Assembly: GCA_015056815.1 (NCBI GenBank)
Contig: SVFN01000030.1
Span: 1-45,167 of the forward strand
Direction: 5' to 3'
Source: Lachnospiraceae bacterium
Lineage (GTDB): Bacteria; Bacillota; Clostridia; Lachnospirales; Lachnospiraceae
DNA length: 45,167 bases
Part shown: in pieces, positions 1 through 8,551 of the stretch
Layout of the letters: each line of letters starts with the position of its first letter
Position numbering within the stretch: position 1 is the stretch's first letter
The notes under the pieces: model-generated
Seen by the model: only the letters and a program-made list of their open reading frames with translations
What the model was told of the DNA's origin: nothing
Database searches by the model: none
Position numbers and translations under genes: made by a program

Positions 1-1
1 T

Positions 2-77
2 CAACTGAAATGGCCACGCTTTCCCTAAAATAAAAAGGGCGTGTGAAAAAACTTTTCGTTTTTTCACACGCCCTTTT
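2..77. repeat. Left arm of a 76-bp terminal inverted repeat
   Basis: Bases 2-77 are the exact reverse complement of 45092-45167, the last 76 bases of the window. Base 78 no longer matches, so the repeat ends just inside the hairpin that follows malQ. Base 1 would pair with a base just beyond the right edge, so the repeat may extend outward. The arm has an outer part (2-32) and an inner 20-bp-armed hairpin (33-77). The outer part is conserved as well as the hairpin, so this is a repeated element and not just two similar terminators. Confidence 0.93.
33..77 (-). terminator. Intrinsic terminator downstream of malQ (bidirectional)
   Basis: Arms 33-52 and 58-77 are perfectly complementary around the loop TTTTC. 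The GC-rich core is GGGCGTGTG, flanked by A/T tracts on both sides. Read on the minus strand it lies 19 bases beyond the malQ stop and runs into T-rich sequence, so it should end the malQ transcript. The symmetry means it could also work for a plus-strand transcript entering from outside. Confidence 0.8.
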
Positions 78-96
78 GATCTCAACAGATTATTAA

Positions 97-1575
97 TCAG
101 ACATTTCTATAATACAGTCTGGACATCTCACTGATCCGCTCTGCCAGCTCATCCGTGAAAGCGTCTGCCGCCATTCTCCATTTCCAGTTCTCTCCCAGAG
201 TAGACGGTGTATTGATCCGCGCCTCTTTGCCCAACTCCAGATAGTCCTGCATCGGGATGATCGCTGTATCGGAAACACTCGCCATACATGCCCGTATGAA
301 CGTCCATGTCACATCCTTGTCTCTCCTGATGTTCATATACTTCTTCGCAAAAGCCTTATCCTTTCTGGAAAGACTCTCCCACCAGCCAAGCAGGGTATCA
401 TTGTCATGCGTCCCGGTATAGACGATACTGTTTGCCGAATAATTATGCGGAAGGTAATCGCTTTCCTCTCTGGAATCAAATGCAAACTGTAAGATCTTCA
501 TCCCCGGGAATCCGGTTTTCTTCACCAGTTTGTAAACGCTGGGCGTCAAAAATCCGAGATCCTCCGCGATCACGTTCTGTCTGCCCAATGTCTTTTTCAT
601 CACATCAAACAGTTCATATCCCGGCCCCTTCTGCCATTCTCCATTCTGAGCAGTCTCACTGCCGTAAGGGATGGAGTAGTACTCATCAAATCCACGGAAG
701 TGATCGATTCGCACAATGTCGTACATCCTGAAACAGTGTTTAAAGCGCTTCATCCACCATGCATAACCGGTCTCTTTATGATACTCCCAGTTATAAAGCG
801 GATTGCCCCACAACTGCCCGGTCGCCGAAAAAGCATCCGGCGGACAGCCGGCCACAGCGATCGGCTTTAAGTCACTGTCAAACTGAAACAGCTCCGGAGA
901 TGCCCAGGTATCAGAACTGTCGAACGCGACATAAATCGGGATATCTCCCACGATCTGAATCCCCTTGTCATTGGCATACGCTTTTAACGCACTCCACTGT
1001 TTCGAAAACTCATACTGCAAAAATACATAGAAATCAATTTCAGACTGATATTGTTTCTTATATTTCTGCATCGCTTCCGGCTTGCGTTTACGGATGTCAT
1101 CGTCCCATTCCTCAAAACTGACACCGTCAAAGCTGTTCTTGACCGCCATAAATAAAGCGTAATCCTCCAGCCAGAAAGCATTCTCTTCAAAGAAGACATC
1201 ATAGCCCTCTTCTTTTTTTGCATCAAATCTTGCAAACGCCTTTTTCAAAAGCGCAAAACGGCTTTCATAAATCCTGCCGTAATCGACATACAACGGGTTC
1301 TCTCCAAAGTCGCATGCATCGCATTCTTTCTTCGTCAAAAGTCCGTCTTCTGTCAGTTTTTCCAAATCGATAAAATAAGGATTGCCTGCAAATGTGGAAA
1401 AGGATTGATACGGGGAATCCCCATAACTCGTAGGGCCAAGCGGCAAAATCTGCCACAGGCTCTGCCCTCCCTTATGTAACTGATCCACAAACTCATAGGC
1501 CGCCTTGCCGAAGGTACCGATTCCGTACTTCGAAGGCAGGCTTGAGACCGGCATCAATATGCCACTTTTTCTCAT
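97..1575 (-). CDS. malQ: 4-alpha-glucanotransferase (amylomaltase, GH77)
   Basis: The 492-residue product transfers alpha-1,4-glucan segments between maltodextrins and releases glucose; it is a cytosolic enzyme of maltodextrin and glycogen use. Family signs are the N-terminal GILMPVSSLPSKYGIGTFG, then LPLGPTSYGDSPYQSFS, GDIPIYVAFDSSDTW, the nucleophile region RIDHFRGF, the acid/base region VIAEDLGFLTP and YTGTHDNDT near the C-terminus. The length is normal for bacterial GH77. The start is set at MRKSG because GGAGG lies 9 bases upstream; an in-frame ATG three codons earlier abuts the Shine-Dalgarno sequence and is unlikely. It has its own promoter and terminator, and glgP lies directly upstream on the same strand. 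Confidence 0.96.
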   Translation of the reverse strand: MRKSGILMPVSSLPSKYGIGTFGKAAYEFVDQLHKGGQSLWQILPLGPTSYGDSPYQSFSTFAGNPYFIDLEKLTEDGLLTKKECDACDFGENPLYVDYGRIYESRFALLKKAFARFDAKKEEGYDVFFEENAFWLEDYALFMAVKNSFDGVSFEEWDDDIRKRKPEAMQKYKKQYQSEIDFYVFLQYEFSKQWSALKAYANDKGIQIVGDIPIYVAFDSSDTWASPELFQFDSDLKPIAVAGCPPDAFSATGQLWGNPLYNWEYHKETGYAWWMKRFKHCFRMYDIVRIDHFRGFDEYYSIPYGSETAQNGEWQKGPGYELFDVMKKTLGRQNVIAEDLGFLTPSVYKLVKKTGFPGMKILQFAFDSREESDYLPHNYSANSIVYTGTHDNDTLLGWWESLSRKDKAFAKKYMNIRRDKDVTWTFIRACMASVSDTAIIPMQDYLELGKEARINTPSTLGENWKWRMAADAFTDELAERISEMSRLYYRNV

Positions 1576-1661
1576 GGTAAACATCCTCCGTTTCGTATTA
1601 GATCTCGCAATCTGAATTTATAGCGATCCGGAACAAACGAAAAACTACACACACACTATAC

Positions 1662-1690
1662 AGCATAGTCAAAGATCGCACAAAAGTCAA
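1662..1690 (-). promoter_or_regulatory. Putative sigma-A promoter of malQ
   Basis: On the minus strand TTGACT (1690-1685) and TATGCT (1667-1662) are separated by 17 bases. The predicted transcript has a leader of about 80 bases before malQ. The site lies between the glgP terminator and malQ, so malQ can be transcribed independently of glgP. I see no convincing catabolite-control (cre) site. Confidence 0.55.
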
Positions 1691-1752
1691 TCAGAAAGTT
1701 CGATCAAACCGAAAAAAAAACAGTTTCCTGCGGTTTTGTCGCAAAAATACCG

Positions 1753-1783
1753 CAAAAAATGGGGCTGTGCCACACAGCCCCAT
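1753..1783 (-). terminator. Intrinsic terminator of glgP
   Basis: On the minus strand the arms ATGGGGCTGTG and CACAGCCCCAT pair perfectly around TGG and run straight into a six-T tract. It begins about 10 bases after the glgP stop. A second hairpin with arms TGCGGT/ACCGCA follows (about 1731-1756) and may back it up. Confidence 0.85.
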
Positions 1784-1792
1784 AAATAAACT

Positions 1793-4111
1793 TTAGTCTG
1801 CTACATAGTACCACTCAGTCAGTTTCCAGATATCACGGTTGTACTCCGCGATCGTTCTGTCAGATGAGAAGAAGCCTGCCTTGGCAATGTTGACGAGCAT
1901 CATCTTTTTCCATTTTTGACGATCCTCATAATCCTTCATCATCTTGTCCTTCACTTCGATATAATCTTCCAGATCCAAAAGTGTCATAAACCAGTCTTTG
2001 TTCAAAAGTTCTTTATAGAGTCTCTCCAGATTCTCCTTGCAGCCGACTTTCATCACCTTATCACTGATGATGAAATCCACAGCCTCTTTGATCACGGGAC
2101 TCTTTTCATAAAAGTCTTTGGAAACATAATCTGCCTTTTCATAATGCTTAATGACTTCATCGGATTTTGCCCCAAAAATATAAATATTGTCATCACCAAC
2201 AAGCTCATGGATCTCCACATTGGCACCGTCGGAGGTACCCAGTGTCACAGCCCCGTTTAACATAAATTTCATGTTGCCGGTGCCGGATGCTTCCTTGGAA
2301 GCCAGGGAGATCTGCTCGGAAATGTCACAGGCCGGGATCATTTTCTCTGCATAGCTGACATTATAATTTTCCACCATTAATACTGTCATATAAGGGCTGA
2401 CATCAGGATCATTGTTCACGATCTCCTGTAAACATAAAAGAAGATGAATGATATCCTGTGCGATCACATAAGCCGGGGCTGCCTTTGCTCCAAAGATAAA
2501 GCTCATCGGAGTCGTCGGCTTCTTTCCGTTTTTGATCTCCAGATATTTGTGGATGATATATAACGCATTCATCTGCTGACGTTTGTACTCATGCAGTCTC
2601 TTGGACTGGATATCGAAAATGGAATCAGGGTTTAAGTTTACCCCTTCCACTTGCTTTACATACTCTACAAACTCAAGCTTCTTCTGTTTCTTGATCTTTT
2701 CCAGACGGTCAAGAACTGTCTGATCGTCTTTCTTCTCCAAAAGCTTCTGCAATACATTGGCATCCTTCTTATAGTCCGTACCGATCGTCTCATCCAAAAG
2801 AGCTGTCAGAGGCCTGTTGCACGATAACAGCCAGCGACGGAAGGTGATACCGTTTGTCTTATTATTAAATTTCTCCGGATAGATCTTGTAAAACGCGTTC
2901 AGCTCCGTCTCCTTCAAAATATCCGTATGGATCGCAGCCACACCGTTTACGGAGAAGCCGTAGTGTATATCAATATGAGCCATATGTACCAGATCATTCC
3001 CGTCAATAATCTGTACTTTCTCATCCTCATATTTCGCAGCTACTCTCTTATCCAGTTCTTTGATGATCGGAACAAGCTGCGGAACCACCTTCTCCAGATA
3101 TTCCAAAGGCCACTTCTCAAGTGCCTCCGCAAGGATCGTATGATTTGTGTAGGCACATGTCCTGCTTACCACCTCGATCGCTTCGTCCATGGAAAATGCC
3201 TTCTCTTCCACCAGGATACGGATCAGCTCCGGGATCACCATGGTAGGATGTGTATCGTTGATCTGGATCACTGCATGCTCATACATCTTATGCAGATCCA
3301 CTTTATTCTCATGCATTTCCTTAATCACAAGCTGTGCCGCATTGCTGACCATGAAATACTGCTGATAGATACGAAGAAGATTTCCCGCTTCATCCGAATC
3401 ATCCGGATAAAGGAATAATGTCAGGTTCTTCTCAATATCCTCTTTATCAAAATCAATGCCTTTTTTCACAATGCTCTCATCTACAGACTCAATGTCAAAC
3501 AGGCGTAACCGGTTCACACCGTTCTTATAACCGATCACATCAATATCATACAGACGGGAACGCACGGTGCGGTCCCCGAATTTTACTTCAAAAGAAACAT
3601 CCGTCTTATTCAGCCAGGAATACTTCTCGATCCAGTCATTACACTCTGCAGTCTGCCTGCGGTTCTGAAACACCTGCTTAAACAGGCCAAAATGATAATT
3701 CAGTCCGATACCGTCACCGGGAAGTCCCAGTGTCGCGATGGAATCCAGAAAACAGGCAGCCAGACGTCCCAGTCCGCCATTTCCCAAAGAAGGCTCCGGC
3801 TCGATCTCTTCGATCCTGGAAAGCTCCTTGCCATGTTTCTGAAGCACTTCTGACAATCGTTCATAAATACCAAGATTGATCAGATTATTGGATAACAGTT
3901 TGCCGATCAGAAACTCTGCGGAAATATAATAGACTTTCTTGTCTCCACTGATGTGTTCTGTCGCATTAAGCAGTCCTTTCACCAGTTTCAGGACAGCGTA
4001 ATAGAGTTCTCTGTCATCACACTCAGAAAGGGATTTCTGATACATCCCCTTTACCAGATCCTGAAGCTGGTCCTCCAGTCTGGCTTCAATCAGTTCTCTC
4101 TCCAAAGTCAT
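1793..4111 (-). CDS. glgP: Glycogen/starch/alpha-glucan phosphorylase (GT35)
   Basis: The product of about 772 residues cleaves terminal alpha-1,4-glucosyl units with phosphate to give glucose-1-phosphate, using pyridoxal phosphate. Visible motifs are [19 protein letters not shown] near the N-terminus, [17 protein letters not shown], the RLHEYKRQ segment, and the cofactor lysine region [15 protein letters not shown] followed by [12 protein letters not shown]. The start is placed at MTLERE because a strong GGAGG precedes it by 8 bases; 24 in-frame upstream codons (up to 4183) lack such a site. With malQ next to it, the pair covers phosphorolysis and disproportionation of intracellular glucan. 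No glycogen synthesis gene lies in this window. Confidence 0.96.
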   Translation of the reverse strand: MTLERELIEARLEDQLQDLVKGMYQKSLSECDDRELYYAVLKLVKGLLNATEHISGDKKVYYISAEFLIGKLLSNNLINLGIYERLSEVLQKHGKELSRIEEIEPEPSLGNGGLGRLAACFLDSIATLGLPGDGIGLNYHFGLFKQVFQNRRQTAECNDWIEKYSWLNKTDVSFEVKFGDRTVRSRLYDIDVIGYKNGVNRLRLFDIESVDESIVKKGIDFDKEDIEKNLTLFLYPDDSDEAGNLLRIYQQYFMVSNAAQLVIKEMHENKVDLHKMYEHAVIQINDTHPTMVIPELIRILVEEKAFSMDEAIEVVSRTCAYTNHTILAEALEKWPLEYLEKVVPQLVPIIKELDKRVAAKYEDEKVQIIDGNDLVHMAHIDIHYGFSVNGVAAIHTDILKETELNAFYKIYPEKFNNKTNGITFRRWLLSCNRPLTALLDETIGTDYKKDANVLQKLLEKKDDQTVLDRLEKIKKQKKLEFVEYVKQVEGVNLNPDSIFDIQSKRLHEYKRQQMNALYIIHKYLEIKNGKKPTTPMSFIFGAKAAPAYVIAQDIIHLLLCLQEIVNNDPDVSPYMTVLMVENYNVSYAEKMIPACDISEQISLASKEASGTGNMKFMLNGAVTLGTSDGANVEIHELVGDDNIYIFGAKSDEVIKHYEKADYVSKDFYEKSPVIKEAVDFIISDKVMKVGCKENLERLYKELLNKDWFMTLLDLEDYIEVKDKMMKDYEDRQKWKKMMLVNIAKAGFFSSDRTIAEYNRDIWKLTEWYYVAD

Positions 4112-4194
4112 AGATAATTCCTCCTCATACCTGCATATTTTTTTAACACGATTTTTTCTCCCATAAAATAATTCAACTGTCAACCCCCATTATA

Positions 4195-4226
4195 TGATAA
4201 AAGAGCGGCTTCTTCAACCGCTCTTT
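4195..4226 (-). terminator. Intrinsic terminator downstream of the DUF5722 gene
   Basis: Read on the minus strand, AAAGAGCGG and CCGCTCTTT pair around a 9-base loop and are followed by TTAT. It lies about 70 bases beyond the stop of the DUF5722 gene and upstream of the glgP promoter region, so it separates the FIST-EAL operon from glgP. It is symmetric enough to act in both directions. Confidence 0.75.
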
Positions 4227-4297
4227 CTTCGTTAAAATGTATGAACTTTTTCCGGAAATTTTATAATATTCTCTAGTCAAAAAGCTCTTTTCTTTTT

Positions 4298-6760
4298 CTA
4301 GATTCGCAGTGGCATTTTCTTCAGTTTACTGTCCTTAAATCCTTTTACCAGACTCGACCAGTTTTTCTTTCCAAGCGTCGCAAGGCAGTTTGCCGTATAA
4401 GTCTGATACTGAGGCGTATCCATGTATTTAAACACATTATAGGCGGCTTTTCTGGAGCCGTCCAGATTCCGCAGTCCCATTTTCAGCCCCTGAGCCGACT
4501 CGACCTCATTGTCGATATCCGAGCGGATAATGATGGAATCGATCATATCATTAAATTCGGCAATATAGTAAGCATAAGCAATCGCTGCCGCCTGTGTATG
4601 CTCCCCAGCGGTGGAAGTAAAGCCCTGCTCCGATAAAATGATCCTGGTCTTTTTGCCGAATTTCTTCTTCACAAATTTTGTCAGTACCGTGATATTCTTT
4701 GGCGTCACATACTGGGAATTCTCATTTTGGATCGCCTGCGGGTTATTCCAGAAGGCTGCTGCCGTCAGGGGCGCCGGATATGCGTGGTATGCCAGGTTCC
4801 AGCTGATCTTACTGTCCAGCACTTTAACTTCCTTATTAAAGTGCACCATAAATTCTCTGGCGCTGTATACGCCGCTTCCTCCCATCCAGTTGTTATCCAG
4901 ACTGATATAAGCTCTCGCATTTTTATTATGGCTGACCGCTGCATAGTACATGGTGCGGAAGGCCTGGGCATAGTCCCTGACATAATTCTCATATGCAGTA
5001 TTTCCCGCAAAGTTCCACGGGTTCGGTACATTCACTTCATTACCGAGGATCCAGTTATCCAGATGACAGTTCTCTCTCGAATACAGCTCAGCAAGATACA
5101 TAAAAGCCGCCTCCAGCTTTTCCCTGGCTGCTTTTTGCTGAATATTCAGGGCAAAATAATGGGCTGCCATGGGCTTTCTCCCCTTCTTGATGATCAGGGA
5201 TTTCAGCCCCTCATCCCAGGGCAGTAAAAACACCGCAGAGATCGTGATGTTATCCCTGTTGCACCGGCGAATGGTTCCCACATAAGGGTTCCCTTTAAAA
5301 TAGTAGACCTTACCATTATAAAGATACGGTACGCCGTCCGCCTTCGTTCCGTAAACGTCTGTCAGCGGAATATTGATCAGAGAATGGGAAACGCCCAGAT
5401 CGCTCTGTCCGTCCGCTCCCTGTATCCCCTTCTTGGATGCCGCCTTCGGAAATGCCGCCGTATAAGCCGCAGCAGCGGAAGGGTTGCTGATATACTGCGA
5501 AGGAGTCACCGGTTTAAAGACATTATCCTTCTTGATGCAGATCGCATATCTGCCTTCGATCAGATTCGTCCCGTCATTTGCAAAGACCGGAAGTTTAAAA
5601 ACCACGCTGGTGTCTTTTGCCATACTCGCCACGATCCTTACCTTCTTATTCGTATAGGGATCCATCTGACACAGATAATACAGATCGTCACTGCTGGCCA
5701 CAAGTTTCTTAATGCTTGCACTGAATTTAAATGTGGTCCTGTTCGCCATCTTACAGCTTTTCACTTTCGAAGAGGCCTGTGCATAGGGCACCTCCTCCAG
5801 ACCTTTTTTGATCTTGACGGTAAGTTTGTTGCTGTAAGTACCATAAGTCAGAGTCCCGTCTGCATTCCGGTAATATCCCCGCACACGAAACGTATAGTTT
5901 TTCCCTTTGGGAAGATTTGCAATAGTCGCACTCTTTGAAACGGTATCCACCGTCACGTAGCTTTTGAATGATTTCTTCCGGCTGTACTGTACCTCATACC
6001 CCACTGCATTGGATGCACCCGTAAATGTGATCTTCACTTTGCCCATCCGGCTGTTGACCGCTTTTTTCAAAACCGGTGTCCCTACCGTTATCGCTTGAAC
6101 GGGCGGTGCGGCCGGCAGCTGTTCCTTCTGTGGCGTAATCTCTTCCGGTTTTACGGGATCACTCACCGACGTGCCCGGCTGCGGCATATCATTTTCCGGC
6201 TCTGTATTTTGTGAAACCGTATTGCCCGATACTGCATTACCGGAAACGGTATTGTCTGAGACGGAATTACCCGACACCGTATTGCCGGATACCGTATTGC
6301 CCGACACGCTGTTGCCCGATACCGTATTGCCCGACACGCTGTTGCCCGATACCGTATTGCCCGACACGCTGTTGCCCGATACCGTATTGCCCGACACACT
6401 GTTGCCCGATACCGTATTGCCCGACACACTGTTATCCTGACCGGAAGCATCCGAAAGAAGCTCCCTGACGGCATGCATCCGGGAAGCACTGCTTTTTACC
6501 GTCCGGTTCTGCTCTTCTCGCTCCTGCATAGCGGTACTCGCCTCGAAGATCGCCTCACCGGATAAATAGTTTCCGATCAGAAGCTTCCCATAAAACTGAT
6601 TCCGGCCGGAAAGATTTCCGGTCGTTTCATCGTCCGTTTTTGCTTCCGCCATAAAATCGGGCATAAAAAAGGTGTCTGCGTATGCCCAAAGCGGTATTTC
6701 GAGCATCAGGCATACACAGAGCATCGCTGCTAAAAAAGTCCTGATTCCTGTTTTCATCAT
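4298..6760 (-). CDS. Secreted FN3 / DUF5722 protein with VSGN repeats
   Basis: This is an 820-residue exported protein of unproven function. Residues 1-29 form a signal peptide ending near AYA. Residues 111-185 are a low-complexity tract of [10 protein letters not shown] pentapeptides, followed by a Pro-rich linker. Residues 230-318 look like a fibronectin type III domain. The C-terminal half (about 470-785) resembles DUF5722, a presumed TIM-barrel glycosidase-like domain, with [19 protein letters not shown] and ILSEQGF as likely active-site-type segments. It is the last gene of an apparent operon, only 9 bases after the LacI-like gene. I infer a cell-surface role controlled by the upstream signalling genes. 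No LPXTG anchor or transmembrane tail is visible. Confidence 0.8.
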   Translation of the reverse strand: MMKTGIRTFLAAMLCVCLMLEIPLWAYADTFFMPDFMAEAKTDDETTGNLSGRNQFYGKLLIGNYLSGEAIFEASTAMQEREEQNRTVKSSASRMHAVRELLSDASGQDNSVSGNTVSGNSVSGNTVSGNSVSGNTVSGNSVSGNTVSGNSVSGNTVSGNTVSGNSVSDNTVSGNAVSGNTVSQNTEPENDMPQPGTSVSDPVKPEEITPQKEQLPAAPPVQAITVGTPVLKKAVNSRMGKVKITFTGASNAVGYEVQYSRKKSFKSYVTVDTVSKSATIANLPKGKNYTFRVRGYYRNADGTLTYGTYSNKLTVKIKKGLEEVPYAQASSKVKSCKMANRTTFKFSASIKKLVASSDDLYYLCQMDPYTNKKVRIVASMAKDTSVVFKLPVFANDGTNLIEGRYAICIKKDNVFKPVTPSQYISNPSAAAAYTAAFPKAASKKGIQGADGQSDLGVSHSLINIPLTDVYGTKADGVPYLYNGKVYYFKGNPYVGTIRRCNRDNITISAVFLLPWDEGLKSLIIKKGRKPMAAHYFALNIQQKAAREKLEAAFMYLAELYSRENCHLDNWILGNEVNVPNPWNFAGNTAYENYVRDYAQAFRTMYYAAVSHNKNARAYISLDNNWMGGSGVYSAREFMVHFNKEVKVLDSKISWNLAYHAYPAPLTAAAFWNNPQAIQNENSQYVTPKNITVLTKFVKKKFGKKTRIILSEQGFTSTAGEHTQAAAIAYAYYIAEFNDMIDSIIIRSDIDNEVESAQGLKMGLRNLDGSRKAAYNVFKYMDTPQYQTYTANCLATLGKKNWSSLVKGFKDSKLKKMPLRI
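6225..6433. repeat. 30-bp tandem repeat inside the DUF5722 gene
   Basis: From about 6284 to 6433 a 30-bp unit repeats five times almost perfectly, each made of two 15-bp halves that encode VSGNT and VSGNS. More diverged copies extend to about 6225. The units differ only by rare single changes (CGCT or CACT in the plus strand). Unit length is a multiple of three, so copy-number change would lengthen or shorten the linker without a frameshift. Confidence 0.9.
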
Positions 6761-6769
6761 TATTCCCCA

Positions 6770-8515
6770 CTAACTGTTTTCTTCTTTCTCCGCAATCTTA
6801 AGTGCGGCACTAAGCTGCCCCGCGACAAATTCACCGCGGTCACAGATATTTCCGATATGCTCACAGATCAAAAGTCCGTACACTTCTTTTCCGTAAAAGA
6901 TCGGCAGTACAACGATCCCCTTACATCTGGGAAACATCTCATTCTCGGAAAAAATGTCCCGGATCGTTCTTCTCTGTCTTTCCTTCGGAAGCAGATACAC
7001 TTCACCGGACTTGATGGTGCATTTCAGATTGACATGATCCGGATACCGGAATTTGAAACCGTACTCATAGCGCACGGGTTCTTCAAACAGATAGATCATT
7101 CCGTTTTCAATTCCAAATTTGTGGATATTGCGAAAAACATCTTTTCGATCCACCCTGCCACTTACCATTCCCTGCATCTGGCGAAAATAAATTTCCTCTA
7201 GATTCTTGCGCTGACGGATCGTCTCGTATTCCTGTCGTATCCCACACTCCGCGATTGCCTTTAAAGCATTATCCTTCATCCGAAGAAACATACGGTTTAT
7301 CAGACCTGCCACATAACCGGCTTTGTGAATATGGTTCAGTCTCCCCTGCAATCTGCCGATACAGATCAGGAAGCGCTCCACATCCGTATACTCCATCGCG
7401 CCGTTTTCAAAAAAGACATCCACCATACGGTTGACTTCCTGAAAATCCTCCATGGTCATATACCTGTCTCTCGAAGCACGGAGCATCCTGAGGATGATCT
7501 CAAAAAAGAGACGGTCCAGCTTGATATCTTCGCTGTTCTGGTTCCGGTCATCATACCGGTAAAAGCAGTCATGAAACATCCGGTAAATGAATGCTTCATT
7601 AACCTCGATAAGCTCTTTTACGGAGTATTCATACATTTCATAGGAAAGGGAATATCTTCCGTGCAGTCTGGTAGGTACCAAAGCGGATTGAACTTCCCTT
7701 CGGTTTACGGCATCGATCAAAAGCTCCATCGCTTTTTTACCAAGTGCCATAGATTCTGCCCCGATGGAAGTCAGCGGTGGATTCATCTGGGCTGCAAGAA
7801 GGGTATTATCAAATCCGAACACTTTGATATCATCGCCCGGATGCAGGCCTCTTTTTTCCATGACTTTATACAAGCCTGCGGCCGTCAGATCGTTTACGCA
7901 AAAGATCGCTTCCACGTCCGGATTATGATCAAGCAGGCGTTGTGCAGCCTCCTCGGAATGTCCGGACATGTCTGTCTTCTCATAAAAACGTTCCTCGAAT
8001 GCGATCCCGTTTTCTTCCAGACATTTAATGTAGATCCTTTTTCGTTCTCTGGCGTCCATATTGTCATCTTTTCCGCCAAGCATGCAGATTTTTCGCATGC
8101 CGTTTACATTGATCAGACAGTTGACCGCCTCTCTGATCCCGGACTCATTATCATAATTTACCGTTATATATTCCGGATAGTCGGATGCGATCAGTACCTT
8201 GGGAATCTTCCCGAACTGATCCAGAAACTCTATGACCTGTTTCTTCTCTGTCATCCAGTCCAGACTCCCCATCGGAACGATCAGTCCATCAATCCTGCCG
8301 ATGTATCCCAGATCGTAAATGGCATTGCGCAGAAAATGATACTCATAGATTTCCCGGCTCTGATACTCAAAGCTGACGGACTTTCCCGGCATCGTCACAA
8401 GATGGATATTTTTATTCTGCGGTATGGCATGAAGCACACCGTTTACAATGTCCTTTGAATAATCATCTGATATATCGTTGATGATCAGACCGATTATGAT
8501 TTCTTTCTGATTCAT
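6770..8515 (-). CDS. LacI-like ligand-binding protein with GAF-like C-terminus, no HTH
   Basis: The 581-residue protein begins directly with a LacI/periplasmic-binding-type domain (about 1-290 from MNQKEI): EIIIGLIINDISDDYSKDI, then AIFCVNDLTAAGLYKVMEKR, and VFGFDNTLLAAQMNPPLTSI. There is no helix-turn-helix before it and no signal peptide, so it is probably a cytoplasmic receptor and not a repressor or a transport lipoprotein. A helical middle follows. The last 130 residues (KGIVVLPIFYGKEVYGLLICE) resemble a GAF domain. ATG at 8515 is chosen because AAGGA lies 6 bases upstream; an in-frame GTG at 8545 has a poorly spaced site. Related clostridial proteins often carry GGDEF at the C-terminus; none is seen here. 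It sits between the EAL gene and the DUF5722 gene. Confidence 0.8.
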   Translation of the reverse strand: MNQKEIIIGLIINDISDDYSKDIVNGVLHAIPQNKNIHLVTMPGKSVSFEYQSREIYEYHFLRNAIYDLGYIGRIDGLIVPMGSLDWMTEKKQVIEFLDQFGKIPKVLIASDYPEYITVNYDNESGIREAVNCLINVNGMRKICMLGGKDDNMDARERKRIYIKCLEENGIAFEERFYEKTDMSGHSEEAAQRLLDHNPDVEAIFCVNDLTAAGLYKVMEKRGLHPGDDIKVFGFDNTLLAAQMNPPLTSIGAESMALGKKAMELLIDAVNRREVQSALVPTRLHGRYSLSYEMYEYSVKELIEVNEAFIYRMFHDCFYRYDDRNQNSEDIKLDRLFFEIILRMLRASRDRYMTMEDFQEVNRMVDVFFENGAMEYTDVERFLICIGRLQGRLNHIHKAGYVAGLINRMFLRMKDNALKAIAECGIRQEYETIRQRKNLEEIYFRQMQGMVSGRVDRKDVFRNIHKFGIENGMIYLFEEPVRYEYGFKFRYPDHVNLKCTIKSGEVYLLPKERQRRTIRDIFSENEMFPRCKGIVVLPIFYGKEVYGLLICEHIGNICDRGEFVAGQLSAALKIAEKEENS

Positions 8516-8551
8516 ATTTTTTCCTTTTATCTGAGTATCCGTCACTTCCTG

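Noticed and set aside
6171-6468. Plus-strand frames with [10 protein letters not shown]-type repeats and a CRISPR-like periodicity
   Set aside because: They are the antisense reading of the VSGN repeat tract; the 30-bp units are tandem without unique spacers, so this is not a CRISPR array.
7325-8458. 377-residue plus-strand open frame
   Set aside because: It lies wholly opposite the LacI-like receptor gene, whose protein shows clear family motifs; the plus-strand translation shows none.
6770-8515. Calling this protein a LacI-family transcriptional repressor or an ABC transporter binding protein
   Set aside because: The N-terminal helix-turn-helix is absent, and there is neither a signal peptide nor a lipobox.
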